From: Alloprevotella tannerae
GTDB taxonomy: Bacteria; Bacteroidota; Bacteroidia; Bacteroidales; Bacteroidaceae
Direction: 5' to 3'
Assembly: GCA_015259305.1 (NCBI GenBank)
Contig: JABZGO010000084.1
Span: 1-7,437, forward strand
Length of the DNA stretch: 7,437 nt
Each line of letters opens with the position of its first letter. Within the stretch, counting starts at the first letter, position 1. The notes under the pieces are model-generated. The model was not told where the DNA came from. It searched no databases and was given only the letters and a program-made list of their open reading frames with translations. Below, piece after piece: positions 5,393 to 7,437 of this stretch. Both the position numbers and the translations under genes were made by a program.

Positions 5393-6835
5393 ATGAGGAA
5401 ACTCCCTGCAACCGCCGACTTTCCGCAGCGCGTACTGAAGACGCTGCGCCGACTGCCGGAGGGCTTACTCCCGGTAAAGGATAAGCGCCTCCTGGTGGCT
5501 GTCAGTGGTGGAGCGGATTCCGTTGCCCTCTTGCGCGTGCTGCATCAGTTGGGCTATGCTTGCGAGGTGGCCCATTGCAATTTTCACCTGCGCGGCGCGG
5601 CTTCAGATCGCGATGCCGCCTTCGTGAGCGATTTGTGTCGCAACTTGGGCGTTCCTTTCCATTTGCGCGACTTTGCCACTGAAACTTTCGCGCGCTCACA
5701 GGCCGTGAGTGTGGAGATGGCGGCGCGCGACTTGCGCTATCAATGGTTTGACCAACTCTTGGCGGAGCGTAATTTGTCGGCCGTGGCCGTGGCGCACCAT
5801 AAGGAGGACAATGTTGAAACTTTTTTTCTGCATCTTGCGCGCGGCAGTGGACAGCACGGTTTGGTCGGAATGAGCTATGAGCGCGGGAAAATCATTCGCC
5901 CGCTGCTCGACGTCTCGAGGCGGGAGATTGAAGCGTGGCTATCGGCCATCGGTCAGCCGTATGTGACGGACGAAACAAATGCGGACGTGCGCTTTAAGCG
6001 CAACCGGCTACGTAATCGCGTCTTGCCCGAATTGCGTCAACTCAATCCGGCCTTTGATGATACGTTGCTGCAAACGATGCGCCGCTTGCGTGAGGCGGAT
6101 GACTATTTGAATCAAGTGCTCGACGATTTGTGGGCAGATTTCACAAGTGCGCTGCCCATCGGCCTCGCGCTCGATTGCCGGCGCGCCAAGGAGCATCCAC
6201 TCTTCCGCACGCTACTACACAAGCAACTCACCCCGCTGGGCTTCAATGCGGACGAAATAGCAGATGCACTCTGCCGATCGGAAGTACGGACGGGGGCTTA
6301 CTGGGTAGGCGAGGGCTATATGGCAGATTATAATCGTGGCTATTTGGAGATCACGCCTCCGGTGCCCGACTTCATCCGGCGCTCGTTGGAGGTTGGGGAG
6401 ATTGAATTACCGGAGCAGGCGCATCTTTCTGTTCGTGCTTATCAGCTTTCGACACCGCCGGATTTGGATAAAACGACCTTACGCTTCACGGGTAGGGAAG
6501 GGGATGCAAAAGATGAAACTACGGTCAAGATAGATTTGAGAAACACGCTTGAAATCTGCTTAGATCTCGACGAGTTGCAAGGTTTGTGCTATATTCGGCG
6601 CGCCCAAGTGGGCGATAGTTTCCGGCCTTTTGGCTTGCAAGGTAGAAAGTTGGTCAGCGATTTGCATACCTCGCTAAAAATATCCACTGCCCGGCGGAAA
6701 CGCACGTTGGTTGTTGGCGATGATTCCGGTCTTTTATGGGTTGTAGGTCTGCGCCGCGCTGCCGGCGCTCCGATTACGGTAAAGACCAAGCGCCTCTTGC
6801 GCCTCACGTTCACGCCCCCGATGTCGCCGCTGTAG
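5393..6835 (+). CDS. tilS: tRNA(Ile)-lysidine synthase
   Basis: Attaches lysine to C34 of the CAU-anticodon tRNA(Ile2) using ATP, changing its amino acid identity from Met to Ile and its codon reading from AUG to AUA. It is essential in most bacteria. The 480-residue protein has the N-terminal PP-loop SGGADS (38-43), then AHCNFHLRG (60-68), EMAARDLRY (108-116), AHHKEDNVETFFLHLARGSG (134-153) with GLVGM, IRPLLDVSR (168-176) and DETNADVRFKRNRLRNRVLP (193-212). The C-terminal TilS domain is also present: GDSFRPFGLQGRKLVSD, then WVVGLRRAAG and a final TKRLLRLTF. In the HH motif the usual first Asp is Glu138, a conservative change. Length is at the upper end for the family. The ATG follows the radical SAM stop by 6 bp with no Shine-Dalgarno, which points to translational coupling or leader-poor initiation typical of this phylum. 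Confidence 0.97.
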   Translation: MRKLPATADFPQRVLKTLRRLPEGLLPVKDKRLLVAVSGGADSVALLRVLHQLGYACEVAHCNFHLRGAASDRDAAFVSDLCRNLGVPFHLRDFATETFARSQAVSVEMAARDLRYQWFDQLLAERNLSAVAVAHHKEDNVETFFLHLARGSGQHGLVGMSYERGKIIRPLLDVSRREIEAWLSAIGQPYVTDETNADVRFKRNRLRNRVLPELRQLNPAFDDTLLQTMRRLREADDYLNQVLDDLWADFTSALPIGLALDCRRAKEHPLFRTLLHKQLTPLGFNADEIADALCRSEVRTGAYWVGEGYMADYNRGYLEITPPVPDFIRRSLEVGEIELPEQAHLSVRAYQLSTPPDLDKTTLRFTGREGDAKDETTVKIDLRNTLEICLDLDELQGLCYIRRAQVGDSFRPFGLQGRKLVSDLHTSLKISTARRKRTLVVGDDSGLLWVVGLRRAAGAPITVKTKRLLRLTFTPPMSPL

Positions 6836-6850
6836 TTTTGCCTCAAGTAA

Positions 6851-6870
6851 TCAGCGGCCTTCGCCGCCGA
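6851..6870. other. Short GC-rich hairpin downstream of tilS
   Basis: TCAGCGGC (6851-6858) can pair with GCCGCCGA (6863-6870) with one A-C mismatch around a CTTC loop. No T-run follows on the plus strand, so it is not a terminator by itself; it might protect the tilS mRNA 3' end. Confidence 0.3.
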
Positions 6871-6898
6871 GTTGCTCACATTGTTATATATATACAAA

Positions 6899-6922
6899 AG
6901 ACGGACGCCAAAGCGTCCGTCT
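6899..6922. terminator. Bidirectional intrinsic terminator between convergent genes
   Basis: A perfect 10-bp stem, AGACGGACGC (6899-6908) with GCGTCCGTCT (6913-6922), around a CAAA loop. On the plus strand the tail is CTTGTTGTCTG; on the minus strand it is TTTGTATATA. It lies about 60 bp from both flanking stops (tilS at 6835, the metalloprotease at 6979), as expected for a shared terminator of converging units. Confidence 0.85.
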
Positions 6923-6978
6923 CTTGTTGTCTGTAATTCGGCAGATAGCGTGCCGGAATGAGGTAGGCTAATCGCCGA

Positions 6979-7437
6979 TCACTTGCGAATGACGCGTCGA
7001 CTGCCTTTGTCGGTCTTCAAAATATAGACACCGGGGCCGTTATTGTCGTCTGCGCGACGCCCTTGCAGATCATAGATGCCGAGCACCTTCTCTGTCGGTT
7101 CGCTCGTGACGTCAGCAATGCCCGTGCCTTGCTCTTTCAAAAAATCAAATACGATCAAGTTGCCTTGACGGCGGATGTTGTACAAGGGTTTGTTTAATGT
7201 ACCGCCCGTAAATACGCGCATTGCCGGATAAGAACCGATGGAGAGCGTGTTGTTGTCGGCATTAGGATATAAATCGTTGATCAGTGGCGTCCAATCTATT
7301 TTGCCTTGTGAGTCGTAGTCATAAAATTGTTGCTTCACGCCGTCAGCCGGAACATAAGCCATACGCGGATGGTTCTCAAGATTGTTGACTACGTTGGTTG
7401 ACCACGCTTGTGCATCGTAATCAATGTGGAGCACGAG
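6979..7437 (-). CDS. Secreted M6-like metalloprotease, C-terminal part with T9SS sorting domain (N-terminus beyond the window)
   Basis: Open from the right edge to TGA at 6981-6979, giving 152 visible residues; the first visible codons (Leu, then Val from GTG) continue an open frame, so the true start lies outside. VLHIDYDAQAW at the visible N-terminus, HPRMAYVPADG soon after, and the later DLYPNADNNTL, YPAMRVFTGG and YNIRRQGNLIVFDF resemble the region C-terminal to the catalytic domain of Bacteroidota M6 (immune inhibitor A-like) peptidases. The zinc-binding HExxH would lie upstream and is not seen. The last 36 residues (KVLGIYDLQGRR, then GPGVYIL, ending RRVIRK) look like a type A T9SS sorting domain: a YDLQGRR strand, a GVYI strand and a basic end. 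This predicts export across the outer membrane, with the tail cleaved. Another T9SS-exported enzyme is possible, so the M6 call is moderate and the sorting domain stronger. Confidence 0.75.
   Translation of the reverse strand, partial: LVLHIDYDAQAWSTNVVNNLENHPRMAYVPADGVKQQFYDYDSQGKIDWTPLINDLYPNADNNTLSIGSYPAMRVFTGGTLNKPLYNIRRQGNLIVFDFLKEQGTGIADVTSEPTEKVLGIYDLQGRRADDNNGPGVYILKTDKGSRRVIRK

Overview
The window looks like chromosomal DNA from a Bacteroidota (Bacteroidales-type) bacterium. The clues are: start codons without recognisable Shine-Dalgarno sequences; two intergenic matches to the Bacteroidota promoter -7 element TAnnTTTG; a fused glutamate formimidoyltransferase/cyclodeaminase beside a long-type urocanate hydratase; and a secreted M6-like metalloprotease ending in what looks like a type IX secretion (T9SS) sorting domain. 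Base composition appears close to balanced. I cannot name a species.

Layout. (1) 1-3730, minus strand: a histidine-degradation (hut) block. ftcD (3730 to 2015) is transcribed first, followed 164 bp downstream by hutU (from 1850, running off the left edge). hutU is open in one frame for 616 codons from its start to the window edge. A large hairpin lies between the two genes. A good Bacteroidota promoter sits just upstream of ftcD. (2) 3731-4609: an 879-bp divergent intergenic region without a convincing gene. It holds four tandem copies of a 21-bp unit with internal dyad symmetry, several hairpins, a start-less coding-like strip, and the promoters of both flanking operons. (3) 4610-6835, plus strand: a two-gene operon with 6 bp between the genes. 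It comprises a small radical SAM protein of unknown substrate and TilS, the tRNA(Ile)-lysidine synthase. (4) 6836-6978: a convergent intergenic gap with a strong bidirectional terminator. (5) 6979-7437, minus strand: the C-terminal part of the M6-like metalloprotease, running off the right edge.

Function. HutU converts urocanate to imidazolonepropionate. FtcD acts two steps later, moving the formimino group of formiminoglutamate to tetrahydrofolate and then deaminating it. Together they point to histidine catabolism that yields glutamate, ammonia and one-carbon folate units; hutH and hutI are not in the window and would be expected past the left edge. The radical SAM/tilS pair suggests, by association only, that the radical SAM enzyme acts on tRNA or in translation. 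I see no tRNA, rRNA, CRISPR array, insertion sequence or prophage gene. The least explained parts are the 21-bp repeat array and the radical SAM enzyme.
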